This document shows, in pieces, positions 1 through 10,814 of a stretch of 64,000 nucleotides of DNA. The notes under the pieces are model-generated. The model worked only from the letters and a program-made list of their open reading frames with translations. It searched no databases and was not told where the DNA came from. How positions within the stretch are numbered: the first letter of the stretch is position 1; each line of letters begins with the position of its first letter. Origin of the DNA: Manduca sexta (lineage: Eukaryota; Arthropoda; Insecta; Lepidoptera; Sphingidae); contig NC_051126.1 of assembly GCF_014839805.1 (NCBI RefSeq), positions 10,424,609 through 10,488,608 of the forward strand, given 5' to 3'. Position numbers and translations under genes: made by a program.

Positions 1-139
1 TCTGCACTAATTGCTGGAACGGAAGATCGATTACTTTAAATAAAAAAATAAAATCTAGAGTCGGTTAAGACTATGTTGTGGCTAAATGGTACATGGGCAT
101 TGGTGCAGTAGTTGCGAAATGAAGAATTTGTATTTTTAA

Positions 140-405
140 ATCTAATGATCTCTTATGTTTGTGTGAATGTTAGACATTAAAATAACACTATATTGCGGTT
201 TTTATATTATAATTTTCGCCCGATGTTTCGAAGACTGCTTAAAAACTTTTTTAACTTTGACTTACGGTAACGTAACTTTGACTTTTCGTATGACCAACAC
301 CTCTGTCTGTCCCGTGACCACGAAGGTTGCAAGGTCTTAGAAACGCCGAGAGAAAATTATTATATAAAAACCGCGATAAAATCTGCCAAAATAATTAATT
401 TGTAG
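140..405. mobile_element. Penelope-like foldback remnant (copy P1)
   Basis: Two inverted arms share the family signature. The left arm has 'cgatgtttcgaagac' and the right arm has 'ggtcttagaaacgccgagag' followed by 'ccgcgataaaatc'. The left end carries the same tail (ctcttatg...gaatgttagacatt) seen in better copies at 10.6, 23.6, 28-29 and 52.2 kb. No coding sequence remains and no clear target duplication is visible. Assignment to Penelope-like elements comes by homology to the 28-29 kb copy, which carries a GIY-YIG domain. Confidence 0.6.
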
Positions 406-410
406 TGTGG

Positions 411-1477
411 TCAGGGTACGTGTGAACGGACCCTTAGTTTGATCTCAGGGTTGGGCAATAAAAAAAAGTCATTTTTCATTCGAACAATCATATACGTTTC
501 CCGTGAATTGATTTTATCCACGATATTCCTTGCCCATTTATTGGTTTATAGTTACCAGTGATAGGTATTTGATCCATCGATATATACTACCTACCAGGTC
601 TGGTGTTCCGTACACTCATTGTGTTCGACCCAACTGTACTGCAATCCGTACACCTGACTTCAGTATGATATCAACACTTACAGCGTTTGGTTATATACGG
701 AGTGACGCTCATAATATAAGAACTCGAGTCTAAGTGTAAACCTGGATGTGAATAAAAAATATTAGTCAAATAAGTAAAATTATTTGTTATTCAAGTGAAT
801 GAATAGATTATAACAGTGACGTTTTGTTGCCATTTTAGTTCAGATTTTAAACAAATAGTTTATATGAACGTTCATGTCTATAGAATATACGTCAATGATT
901 TGATCCTTACTTCCTCAAATCATGACATAAGCTAGCTTTAGCCGCACTGCTGCCGCTTCTGCTGAACCCACCGGGGACAAAAGCGTGAGCTTATGTCCAT
1001 GTTCAGCTAGTCATAAGCACAATAGACAGCAATTATCCCAACACTATAGTGCTCTGTCTGCCATAGCCGAGCTGGGCTTAGATTGGTTCTATATACGAAG
1101 GCTTTGAAGGGTTTAAGCAATAGATTGTTTGACACTGCCGTAGATAGCTTCGAATTGATTCTTAAAGTCTTTTTTACATTTTTACAAACTAGTATTTCTT
1201 TTGTGTTTTTAATTGCAATATGGTTCTAGGGGTTTTAATTCATCTTGAACTTTGTCATGACATGGATGGTAAAGTATGTGACTAACTTGCTTCTAATACG
1301 TATCTGCTTAATTCTCTTGCTTGCTTAATGCTGTCGGATATTATACCTCAAGAGAATCTTTAGATTTTTTTCTTTGTAGGGATTTATTTGGTAGATTTTA
1401 TAGTATTCAGTTTGGGTAGATACTACCGTTATTACTACGTATTTTAGTGTTGATAAATATTTTTAATTTATTTTCAT
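411..1477. other. AT-rich DNA, no gene seen
   Basis: No convincing coding frame. A short imperfect inverted repeat (catgacataagc at about 920 against gcttatgtccatg at about 992) encloses a slightly GC-richer patch. Nothing else is recognised. Confidence 0.5.
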
Positions 1478-1660
1478 ACGGGCAGGTCAAAGTGACCCCT
1501 CCGCACCTGATGGTAAGTGGAGTGACGAGAGATGATTACCCTTCGATAGTCGACACAATTATGTCGGCCTGTTGCAACCACATATAAACTGGTGGTCCTG
1601 AAACGTGATACACCTATGTGGGCCACTATGGCGGGTATACCTTATCTATGGTGGTAGCTA
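1478..1660 (+). repeat. Dispersed repeat R3 copy
   Basis: Contains 'cacctgatggtaagtggag', the 'cgagagatgattaccctt' block, 'cgacacaattatgtcggcc' and 'gtgggccactatggcgggt'. The same string of blocks recurs at 8.5, 15.6, 46.2, 61.3 and 63.9 kb in this window. No coding frame or termini are visible, so its class is left open. The flanking DNA to about 1820 may belong to a larger decayed element. Confidence 0.6.
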
Positions 1661-2220
1661 TCCGGGCAGATATCAATTTTATCCTACCACCAGCAAATGC
1701 CCTGTTATCGAGCAACAGAGCGTGAACACTGCTTAGCTGATATAAAATAAGTTTAAGATGTAACACTTGAGGCCTATGGGATTTAGACTCAGCAAGACCC
1801 TCACGGAAATTTGGGAACAATAAGGATTAACGATTATCACAAAGACTCTTTAGAGCCCCTAATGCTTCTGAAATCCAAACGTCTTTGATTATCGAAATGG
1901 CGTCTTATTATTATGCGTATGGCTGACGGAATTTAACAGGCTTAAATCACGAATTTTCATTCATTAAATGCTCATCTAAGTTACGTATGGAGCTCGTGAG
2001 TAATAAATATTTCATCAGTGTAAACCCACCGGTCTGGAGAAGATATTTATACGGACTGGTAAGAATTAATTAAATGAGTTATATTATATTTTTGGAGTCA
2101 TAAGTTTGGGGGAAGGCGAAACGAAAATTGTATACCGATGGTAGTCAATATAATGCATTACACAACTACTTACATAAAAAAGTAGTTGTATTTGTTGAAA
2201 TTTTACCTCCGTATTGTAGG
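1661..2220. other. No gene seen
   Basis: Mixed-composition DNA downstream of the R3 repeat, possibly more of the same decayed element ('ggtggtagctatccgggcag'). No supported gene. Confidence 0.4.
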
Positions 2221-2537
2221 CGGCGATAGCCTTATTGGGTGTGGAACGGACTGCCGAGACGAATGTCCGCAGGTTTAAATACCAAGGGCACACACCTCTG
2301 ACTTTTCTAAAAAAATCATGTGTGTATTCTTTGTGAATTTATCGTTCGCTTTAACGGTGAAGGAAAACATCGTGAGGAAACCTGCACATCCGAGAAGTTC
2401 TCTATAGGAATTTCGAAGGTGTGTGAAATCTACCAATCCGCACTAGGCCAGCGTGGTGGACTAAGGCCTAATCTCTCTCAGTAGTAGAGGAGGCCCGTGC
2501 TCAGCAGTGGGCAAGTATATAATACAGGGCTGATATT
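2221..2537 (+). mobile_element. tRNA-derived SINE, family S1
   Basis: The head resembles an internal RNA polymerase III promoter. A box-A-like 'gatagccttattgggtgtgg' is followed by a box-B-like 'aggtttaaataccaag', decayed from ggttcaaatcc. The body ends in the family string 'cgtgctcagcagtgggcaag' and 'gggctgatatt', then an ATT-rich tail. Five copies occur in the window. SINEs of this type are non-coding and are copied by a LINE reverse transcriptase. Confidence 0.8.
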
Positions 2538-2544
2538 ATTATAT

Positions 2545-4590
2545 TATTATTATTGTATGTACCTATGTATTGTACGTATGTATTAGTTGCGTCGTCCTAC
2601 TGGAATACAAATGTTTAACAGAAATAAGCCTGTTTAAAAGCCAAAGCAACGATCATTTATAGAGTAAAATGGTATTCACTTTATATTTTTCGCCTATAAC
2701 GAACTACTAAAGTGCTCCGGATTCGCAACAATACAAGTGAAGGTGCAATTTGGTGTGTCAACGCTAGATAAAGTTTATCTAGAAAGAAATGGCGTCGTAT
2801 CTTATTAGAACCTCAATAAACTTTCACGTTTATTCCTATAAGGTATAAGATAGCGAGGCTTAGTTGAATGTTGCTAGCGTAAGTAATAGGAGTAATATAA
2901 CATAATGATTGCAGATTTTCTTAGATTTTTCTTCACTTGATGTTGCTCACATCACGTTTGAGTAGAATTTTTTGAAATAAAAGTCTTGTGTTTTTGGTTA
3001 AAAAAGATATAATACAGTTCAATGGCTCATTGACTTAGCGATTTTTTTTTATGTTCAATTATGTTCATTATAATTAAAATGTCTATTTTCTGTGGCTGCA
3101 AGAAAATGCAATTTTTCGAAAACAAATATTTAAGATCAAAAATAAATAAAATTTGACTTGCAATCGTATTGTGTAAATTCAGGACATGATGTCTATTTGT
3201 GTGTCAATGGTTATTAATATTCCCAGGATCGATACCTGCAGTTACTATTTCTGATCATCTCTACAAGCTTTCGTATATATATTTGTAAGATGATATTACA
3301 ATGTAAGTTTCCCGAGAAGGATGACCTTGATAAGCAATTGCGTTAGTCCTAAATCTTTTTCATTGTTTGTCTAAATCATTTCTATTAAATTATGTTTATA
3401 CTTGGTACTTTAATACAGTTTATTTTCCTATTTTATACCACTTTTATAATAAGTTTTTTTTCCATTTTTTTCTTTCTTCTCCTTATCCTTCTATTTGATT
3501 AATTACGTTGCAGATTAAATTAATTAGAGCTCCGGGAGACTTGCGATGTTCATTTTTTATTGTGATCTTCAACACTCTTTGATATGAAATCCAATCCACT
3601 GCCGATCCTGGCTTATAAGATTTTCAGTGGTGGGTGTGAGCGGCGGTGTAGTTAGAAAACATAACTTTACTAGATTATGGCTTAAAATCGCTAATATTGC
3701 ATTTAAATCCATTCCATTGAGCTGGCCTGCGACATACGATTGTGTTATTGTACCTTCGTGTAGAAAATTTACGCGGATTTTGATGCTCCATGGTTAACAA
3801 ATGGCTGGTCAATATCACAATGATCTGTGTTCATTTTAAGTTAATCAAAAATAAGATTAAAATTTTTATGACTATTATTCATGGTTCCTCCTTTATCGTC
3901 TTGCGAGATTTATAGAATATTTCCCTGAATAAGGCTTACAATTATGTGATATACATAATTCAATATATCAAATATTACATGAAATGCTAAATGTTAAACA
4001 TAGGTATAGTATAATAATATTAACAACTCTCGTTTCTAAAAACACGAAAACATTTTACTCCAAAATCACCTTAACGTTTTCACATTGTTAAAAATAAAAA
4101 CCAATATCGTTATTATTAATGTTTAAAACGAACCTCCTAAAGGTAATGCCAATCAAGATCAAAGACGAGAGTGAATCAGTTTCCAATACGGCAATCAAAC
4201 GCCGACGGCTGAAATAAATCCGTAAACAACTCAAATACTATTCCAATTAATACTTTTTGGTTGAAAGTTTTGAGAGGTAAGAGTTACCCGTTATTCAACG
4301 GCGCTTGGTAATACAATATTTAATTGCCGTGGTTGAATGAGAATTTCATTTATATTCTTTTGCCTTATAATACATTTTCCTGATTGATTTTATATTATTC
4401 TATATGGAATAGAAAATAGTGCGAAAAAGTTCTGTAAAACTGCATTAAAATGAGGCAATAATTCATATTTCAAGTATTGTAATGTGCAAGAGTGGGCGCG
4501 TAGTAAGACTATCTCTTTCTTTCGCATGCATCGTAATTCCCGATGACGTCACGTGCGCGTATTGTGCTTGTTTTCTCGTTTAGTATTAAA
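2545..4590. other. About 2 kb of AT-rich DNA, no gene seen
   Basis: No open frame of coding character and no family member recognised. Near the right end TGACGTCA (4544-4551) overlaps CACGTG (4550-4555), a CRE/E-box-like composite that may be chance. Confidence 0.45.
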
Positions 4591-4594
4591 TAGG

Positions 4595-4620
4595 TGTAGC
4601 TCGCGGCCTTGCCCGCGTGT
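4595..4620 (-). mobile_element. Possible Helitron 3' hairpin fragment
   Basis: 'agctcgcggccttgcccgcg' closely resembles the terminal hairpin of the Helitrons at 16.8 and 52.6 kb (gctcgcggcttcgcccgcg). Only this end is recognisable. Confidence 0.35.
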
Positions 4621-4739
4621 AATGCATGTCCTCCTACAAAAATATTGCAGCCATCCATAGCAACTGTTACATGGCGGCGGCGACATCTATTAATGAAAAA
4701 GTAAAAAAAATTCGAATTTCGTCCCAATCTGTTGAGCGG

Positions 4740-5235
4740 TTATTGAGTTTATTAATACATTTTCACATACATTTGGATTTATAATATTAGTAAGAATAAA
4801 CATTGAAATGTTTGATCAAACTTTCGAATTGAAAGTATTAGTAGGATTTATTGGTCTATGTAAGCGTGAAATGCCTGAAGCAAATTTGCGTCAAAGAAAC
4901 CATTTAACGTAAAAATAAATGTATTTATAAGAGATTTCTTTGAAACGACATGACAGATAATTAAAATTGGCCGGGATATTTCGCGAAACACAAATTAATT
5001 ATTGCAGCTTTAAATAATACCTTTCCTCAAACGAAATTGTCGGAATCGGTGAAAAAATTCGTTACACTTTGTATTCGGTGTATCGACAGTGAAGTCGTAA
5101 AAAGCTACCAAAGCACATAATTTTAATTAATTTATTACAGGTAAATGAATCAATATATTGTATTCAAAGTGCTTATTATTAGGTTAAAAAAGTATACAAA
5201 ATTACACACACACGCACATACTCACGTCTTTTTAT
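4740..5235. other. No gene seen
   Basis: AT-rich sequence with no supported feature. Confidence 0.4.
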
Positions 5236-5453
5236 CCTCGAAGGGATTGGCACAGGTGTAACTATTTTACCTATTTTTCGCCGTGTGTATTTCAGCTTAT
5301 CGTGTGATAGGCGAGCCTGCTACCATATTGGTTACATATTCCGGAATGCGGGCTGATATTCAGTAGAACAATTCAATATCACGATGCCCGACTGCGCGAT
5401 CGAACACGAGACCTCAGCACTGCAGTCATATCTACAACGCCACTGAAGCAGTC
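5236..5453 (-). mobile_element. Diverged tRNA-derived SINE, family S2
   Basis: Reading on the minus strand, the order of blocks matches family S2: tRNA-like head (gttgtagatatgactgcag, then box-B-like 'tcgtgttcgatcgcgcagtc'), 'gcccgcattccggaatatg', 'cctatcacacgataagc', and the CTTCGAGG-type end. Many substitutions show this is an old copy. Confidence 0.6.
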
Positions 5454-6170
5454 AAAATTAGTAAGAAAAAAAATCATTTTGCTGGTTCAAGTTTCAGTCA
5501 TATACATACTTACATTATATTTTTCAATTGCTGAAAGATGGAAATCGTTTTGGTATAGGGATTCACGTAACAAAATGGGGACAATAATCTTGAATAAGCT
5601 AATTCGCCAAGCTGGTCTAATTTGGTATATCTAACGGAGTAATACTTTTTGATTAAGGGAGTAATTTCTTGACAAAAACAAAAATATACAACTATATGGC
5701 ATCTTAGTGCAACAAGATATTTCGGGGCCGTCCCGCATGTGCCGAAGAAGGCTACCGTGAATTTTGTTGGTTTACAGCGGTTAAGGACTCGCTCCAATGC
5801 TCGGATGATGCCATACTCCTGAGTGTAGACATTGGGCCGTAAGACCGGTGAAACCAACATAACCATTCCACTAACCCCCCAAGCGATGATGCAAAAAAAA
5901 GGATGCAGTTTTCATAGTACGCTGTAATTTGCGGAAGGCCTTACTTCGATAGAGTATATTTAAGTTCAAGATGGAGTCGCTTTAGACCTAGATACGAAAC
6001 AAATACACAGCGTAATACGATGGACAAAGCACGATAGAACAAATTTGCATAAGGATCCAATAACACGTCTATGCAATTCATTCAAGAGTTGACGAGAGAT
6101 GTAGCGTTGCACGAAATCTGTAAGTTGCAAAACCTTATTAATAATGTTAAAGTGAAGGTTTTTGACAATT
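5454..6170. other. No recognised gene; one unexplained minus-strand frame
   Basis: A 118-codon open frame runs on the minus strand from 5866 to 5510. Its N-terminal half is GC-richer than its surroundings and contains a Cys-Gly-Thr stretch. I recognise no domain, signal peptide or repeat in it. Chance is the simplest explanation, given one ATG-to-stop frame of this size in 64 kb. Confidence 0.3.
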
Positions 6171-6174
6171 TTTG

Positions 6175-6881
6175 TGGTTTTTATGTTTGTAAGAAATTCA
6201 CGTAGAAACTACTAAATGGATCTGGATGGAATTTGACAGACGGATAGACCATATCTTGTATTAGCCTATTGGCTACTTTTATCCCGGTAATATAATCCGG
6301 AGTGATTTTTTTTGTACTCTCTAACTGTCTGTACCTGCGGCGGCGTCGTGTGACGGGTCGGCCACTTCCCTACAATATGGTTGGCTGGCACATGCGTCAT
6401 ACTCGTGAACGGGTGCTGCTTGTTTGGACTGTTCTGCCCATTTCGCTTACAATTTCTAATTGCTAGAAATTTCATGATTCCTGATAGGGTTGTGCAGTCA
6501 TATGAAAATTTAAATTAATTTATTCCTTATTTCATGAGCCTATAAATTAACTGCTTTTAACAACAATAAAAAACCAATTGTATTTTTTTTCTCTTCTTAC
6601 TTTATCATGTACCTACAGTAGTCTTTACCCTAAACTGATTGAAAAGAGCAACACCAGAGTTTCTTGCCCGTTCTTCTCTGGTGAGAACTCCTTTCCGAAC
6701 TGGTGGTAGAGTTAATTTTGACGGAATCTAAATAATGTATAACATTTTACAGATTCAAATAAATCATTTCATTTCATTTCATCTGCTTTTTTTATGTCGC
6801 ACTAATGGCTTTAGGCATAGCCACTATTGACACTTTTGTACCGGACTATTTCACGCGAGCAAAGCCCCGAGCAAAACCTAG
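6175..6881 (+). mobile_element. Helitron remnant interrupted by a LINE 3' end
   Basis: The left part ('ggatctggatggaatttgac', 'ttggctacttttatcccgg') and the right end ('ttcacgcgagcaaagccccg', then CTAG followed by host T) match the non-autonomous Helitrons elsewhere in the window. CTAG-3' next to host T is the Helitron hallmark. The two parts are about 480 bp apart and a LINE 3' end sits between them. The 5' terminus is not resolved. Confidence 0.5.
6645..6783 (+). mobile_element. 3' end of a LINE with (CATTT)n tail
   Basis: 'gagtttcttgcccgttcttc' and 'aactggtggtagagttaatt' are followed by 'aaataaatcatttcatttc', a pentamer tail typical of a LINE 3' terminus. A second copy of the same end lies on the minus strand at 45315-45445 and is nearly identical over about 70 bp. 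No coding frame survives. Confidence 0.6.
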
Positions 6882-7071
6882 TATACATATAAAGTTAAGA
6901 CCCCATCGCTGTAATAGATTATACCTCGTTAGTTAAACGATCAACTTCAATTTAAGTTGAGTCTAATGAAATAAGTTGTAGTTTGATTGATATCTTAATT
7001 TAATAATTAAAAGGCGAAATGTTTTCTGATTCGATTAATCCAAAATTTGGAATATTTTGTAGCGATATGTA

Positions 7072-7595
7072 TAATGGTTTATTATGTTGATGTGAATGTG
7101 AAATTGAATTAAAACTAGTTGCTTGATCTTATCGCGGTTTTTTGCGTTATTATTTTCTCCCCACGTTTCGAAGACGGCACCCTTCGTGGGTCGTGAGGTG
7201 CTTGCTGGTCGTGTGAAAAGTTAAAGATACAATATCTACCTACATTTTACAATTATACCAAATTAAACTGCCACGGTGGCGTAGTTGTATTGCATGCCCG
7301 GTACAATAGCGCTCTGAGGTCCTGGGTTCGAATCCCGGGTCGGGTAAAGTGATATCTGGGTTTTTTCTGCTCAGTATCAGTCGGAGTCTGGAATTTGTGC
7401 CCGATATGGCGATAGGCTCGCCCCCTATCACATCATGGGACGGAACATACTTGGCGAAAAGTGGGTGCCCTAGTTGCGCCTCTGCATACCCCTTCGGGGA
7501 TAAATGCGTGATATTATGTATGTTATGTATGTACCAAATTAAACGTCGGGAAAATTTAAATACAAAATCTGCGATGAAATCCGAAAACTAATATA
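7072..7595. mobile_element. Penelope-like foldback (P2) split by a SINE
   Basis: The left arm (tail, 'cttatcgcggttttttgcg', 'ccacgtttcgaagacggc') is at 7072-7268. The right arm starts at about 7541 with 'gtcgggaaaatttaaatac' and 'gatgaaatccgaaaactaat'. Between them lies an S2 SINE with a 13-bp duplication of Penelope sequence on both sides. Removing the SINE restores the foldback layout seen in the other copies. Confidence 0.7.
7269..7531 (+). mobile_element. tRNA-derived SINE, family S2, with 13-bp target duplication
   Basis: The head carries box-A-like 'tggcgtagttgtattgca' and an intact box B 'gggttcgaatccc', so it resembles a tRNA gene promoter. The body has 'atatggcgataggctcgcc' and 'aaaagtgggtgccctagttg', and the end is a (TATG)n-like tail. 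TACCAAATTAAAC is present at 7256-7268 and again at 7532-7544. That is a clean target-site duplication, so the termini are well defined. Non-coding. Confidence 0.9.
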
Positions 7596-7599
7596 GTTT

Positions 7600-8477
7600 T
7601 ATTTCGAGTAGTACCTATGTTAAAAATGTAAAGAAAAAATCAAATCGCCAGAATTGTGCCGTTCTACACTTCGATACTCTTTAATAAATTGGTGGTATTT
7701 TTCCTGTATCTATAAGTGCGTGACCATTGTTCGGTGGTTGTAATTTATACGATACTCCGATCAGTAGAATCTTGAACGGAAAACCCAAGGTATTGTTATA
7801 AGATTACTAGCATTTAGAATGGTATCGCCCGCACTTTCGTCTTTAAATCCTTAAAGATCTTATGTTAATATAAAAGATATCCTTCGATTTTTATATTACC
7901 ATTATGTAGTTAAACCACATTATAATCAACTTAGGTAGGACTAGGTACGTTAAACGCTAATGGCGAAAGTTGAGAGTTCGAAATTTGAAAAGCCATTTTA
8001 ATTCTAAAATAAAAATTCTAAAACGTCTGTGTTACGTTCGAAATATAAAATTATTTAACTTTTTAATCGTACGTTATTGAATCGACATGTGCTTTAAACT
8101 TTATTACAATAGGTACCTAATTAAATTGGAAAGCTATTTTGAAATGTCTTATAAATTGTCATTTAAAATTTCGTCAAAAGTGGATCAGCTGGCTCTGAGG
8201 TTAGTCCAAACAATAGTAAGTTTTACACAAAACTCTATGTTAAAGAGAATGTTCTGAGCAATATCCGACAAATTAAATTACTGCGCCAATACGTGCTATT
8301 TTTTGCCAAATATATGCGAAATGCTTAGCTGACCAATCAAAATTTTCGAAAAGGAGCGAGAGAGGGAGCTACTGGCTGAACGATCGCTATGTCTCTGTTA
8401 AATTCTTCACGAATCGTTCTATAAACTATGACAAATCGTTTCTGTAACATATTTTTTTTTATATATGAGCACTGCAA
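7600..8477. other. No gene seen
   Basis: AT-rich sequence with no recognised element or coding frame. Confidence 0.45.
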
Positions 8478-8596
8478 AATGGCCTGCACCTGATGGTAAG
8501 TGGAGTGGGGTCCAATAGAATGTCGACTGACGAGAGACGATTACCCTTCGGCAGTCGACACAATTATGTCGTCCTGTTGAAACCAGTTAAAAATTA
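8478..8596 (+). repeat. Dispersed repeat R3 copy
   Basis: Has 'gcacctgatggtaagtggag', 'ggggtccaatagaatgtcg', 'cgagagacgattaccctt' and 'tcgacacaattatgtcg', all shared with the other R3 copies. It stops abruptly after 'ctgttgaaacca', so it looks 3'-truncated. Confidence 0.65.
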
Positions 8597-8599
8597 TAT

Positions 8600-9200
8600 T
8601 ACACCAAACCCCATTAAAGGGCTAAGAGAAGCTAGAAAAATATTTTATTTTCAAAGAAATAATACTAGTAACAAAATAAGTCTAGATAAAAAACAGGCTA
8701 TACAACCTTTCATCGATTACAATTGTATTGGATTGTTGATTTTTGAATTATTAAGCTTTGTTTATTGCTGAAATATCAGAATTTCAACGCGGCGCGGCGG
8801 TTTCGCTCGTTAAGTGACGTATTTCTCACCACTATAAGGATTCACACAAATATTTGGAACTAGTTCGGGCCGCGGACTCGAATTAAACTGCAATTTCCGA
8901 AAAGCGGACTGCGTTCCTAAAACTGAATATCTTATTTTCTGGACTGTGAACTACTAATTTATTAATCGAAATAGCGAATACAAAATGGAATTCTAATTCG
9001 AAGGAATAAATTAATCAGAACAAACTTTTTCCAAACTAAATTCGGTCTAGCAGGGCTTTTAATAAGGTCGAGTATGCAAAGGGTTGGGTATAATTGAAAT
9101 AATTAGAAATTAAGTTTCTAGATAGTTCTACGAGCAATTTAGGTTTTTAATAGATATATAATTAGTGACCTTTGATTTTTTGACACTTGATGACCTCATA
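8600..9200. other. No gene seen
   Basis: AT-rich sequence with no supported feature. Confidence 0.4.
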
Positions 9201-9206
9201 ATAGTA

Positions 9207-9318
9207 GCAGGAGGTCGCTGGATGCGGGCCGCCTCCAATAGGGCGATCTGAAAATCTTTAGGGGAGGCCGATGTTCAACAGTGGACGTCCTGCGGCTAAT
9301 GATGATGATGATGATGAG
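9207..9318 (+). pseudogene. RTE-type LINE 3' end: last codons plus (GAT)n tail
   Basis: Translation of the plus strand ends in LGEADVQQWTSCG and a stop at about 9299. This fits the C-terminus of RTE-clade reverse transcriptases as I know it (usually ...SLGEAYVQQWTSCG-stop). Upstream, GRWMRAA is in frame but is followed by a nonsense codon. The stop runs directly into five or six GAT/ATG units, the microsatellite tail expected for RTE elements. Only the extreme 3' end was inserted or survives. Clade is inferred from this motif and the tail. Confidence 0.65.
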
Positions 9319-9521
9319 TTTTTGGGCACCTGTTAGTACTTAAATGACCTTTGACTATCGCCATCCGTAACTATTTTCAATAACAACAATAACGTATTCG
9401 AAAATGTTAAAAGTTCAGGAAATGGATTTTTTTTAAAGTAGCGTGAAAATATCAAATTTATTATAGGAGATGTACTCCTTTCGAATTGCATATTTAGTTT
9501 CCTATTTGAAAAAAAAAAAAC

Positions 9522-9815
9522 GGCGATAGCCTAGTTGGTTGTGGAACGGACTGCTGAGACTAATATCCGCAAGCTCAAATCACAAGGGCACACACCTCTG
9601 ACTTTTCAAAAAAAAAATATGTGGGTATTCTTTCTGAATTATCGCTTGCTTTGACCTGCATACCTGAGAAATTCTCTATAAAAATTTTCGAAGGTGTGTG
9701 AAGTCTACCAATCCGCACTGGGCCAGCGTGGTGGACTAAGGCCTAATCCCTCTCAGTAGTAGAGGAGGCCCGTGCTCAGCAGTAGGCAAGTATATAATAC
9801 GGGCTGATATTATTA
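9522..9815 (+). mobile_element. tRNA-derived SINE, family S1
   Basis: Intact box A (tagcctagttggttgtgg) after a 12-A run, decayed box B, then the S1 body ending 'cgtgctcagcagtaggcaag' and 'gggctgatatt'. Relative to other copies it lacks about 35 bp in the middle (the 'gtgaaggaaaacatcgtga' block). Confidence 0.8.
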
Positions 9816-10097
9816 GAATTTCTTTCAATGTAATTTAGGAGTGAGCAGTTATTTTAAAACATTTTCTTTCACAAAACACAACTTAAACACGTGTATATAC
9901 TAGAATAGTAGACAATATTTTTTCATTGCCCTTTCATGTATGCTTGTTCAGTGTGCTGGTTAAACCGTAAAGTTCTAGTTTTATGGGACATGTACAGTAA
10001 AAAACACGGAAAACGTAGTAATGCGAAAGAACGCTAGAAATAAACAGTCTTATAAAAAAATCGCAAAGCGAAAATACACGGTTTAAACTAGGAAACC

Positions 10098-10178
10098 GGT
10101 GATGTTTTGACAGCTATTTAAGCGATTCTTAAGTACCTCATAACGCCAAAAACAAGTTTATAAGTGAGGCTGATAATG
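10098..10178 (+). repeat. Dispersed repeat D1, shared with 34.2 kb
   Basis: 'ttttgacagctatttaagcg' and 'aaaacaagtttataagtgag' recur at 34214-34350 with modest divergence. No termini or coding content are visible. The two copies show that it is a repeat and nothing more. Confidence 0.5.
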
Positions 10179-10335
10179 GTTTCTTTTTAAAACTACTCAT
10201 CTTTAATGACTATTTTTGTTTTGAGATCTCTATTTACAATGGTTATATTAAAAGAAATAATTAGCAATTAAAATTCTGGTAATTATGAAGTTATTTTTTT
10301 AATGAACTGAGACGGAAAACAAACATTGCGGTGTG

Positions 10336-10392
10336 CATACAAAAGTGGGTGCCCTGGTTGCAACTCCCTACCCTTTCGGGAATAATGTTTTT
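10336..10392 (+). mobile_element. S2 SINE fragment (3' end only)
   Basis: 'aaaagtgggtgccctggttg' and 'taccctttcgggaataatg' match the last 60 bp of family S2. The tRNA head is absent. Confidence 0.55.
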
Positions 10393-10615
10393 GTTTTAAG
10401 AATTAAAATATTTGTATCATTAAATATTGTGGTATCTAAGGCAATATCATTACACTATACTTCATATCAGTAAATGTAGATGTACTCTGTACAACTGTAA
10501 TTGTACCTGAGTAAATGTACAGTCAGTCACAAAAGTAATTTAATTATAAAAACATCAAAACCGTTCTACATTAACTTCATTCGATTTTTTTTCTTTATCT
10601 AAAATAAACTGAATA

Positions 10616-10796
10616 TTGAAATTAAACTAATTTTCGGATTCTATCGCGGTGCTACTGACTGGGACTGACTGTCCCCCCCGTGACCATGAAGGCTGCAAAG
10701 TCTTCGAAACGTCGGGAGAAAATAAAATACTAGCACCGCGATAGAATCCGAAAATTAGTTTAATTTCAATGTCTAACATTCGCGTAAACATAAGAG
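10616..10796. mobile_element. Short palindromic Penelope-like copy (P3), 15-bp target duplication
   Basis: Both arms carry 'aaactaattttcggattc' in inverted orientation. The longer right arm has 'aaggctgcaaagtcttcgaa' and 'cgtcgggagaaaataaaat', and ends with the tail 'aatgtctaacattcgcgtaa'. AAAATAAACTGAATA stands at 10601-10615 and again at 10797-10811, so the insertion boundaries are exact. No coding sequence. It matches the outer parts of the 28-29 kb copy. Confidence 0.85.
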
Positions 10797-10814
10797 AAAA
10801 TAAACTGAATAGTT

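Noticed and set aside
925..1110. GC-richer patch as an exon
   Set aside because: No frame is open through it and no splice sites fit; only a short imperfect inverted repeat stands out.
2218..2575. Target duplication GTATTGTA for the first S1 SINE
   Set aside because: The 8-bp match occurs more than once in the AT-rich tail region, so it cannot be told from chance.
7269..7345. SINE head as a functional tRNA gene
   Set aside because: Boxes A and B are present but the acceptor and anticodon stems do not form a full cloverleaf, and the sequence runs straight into the SINE body.
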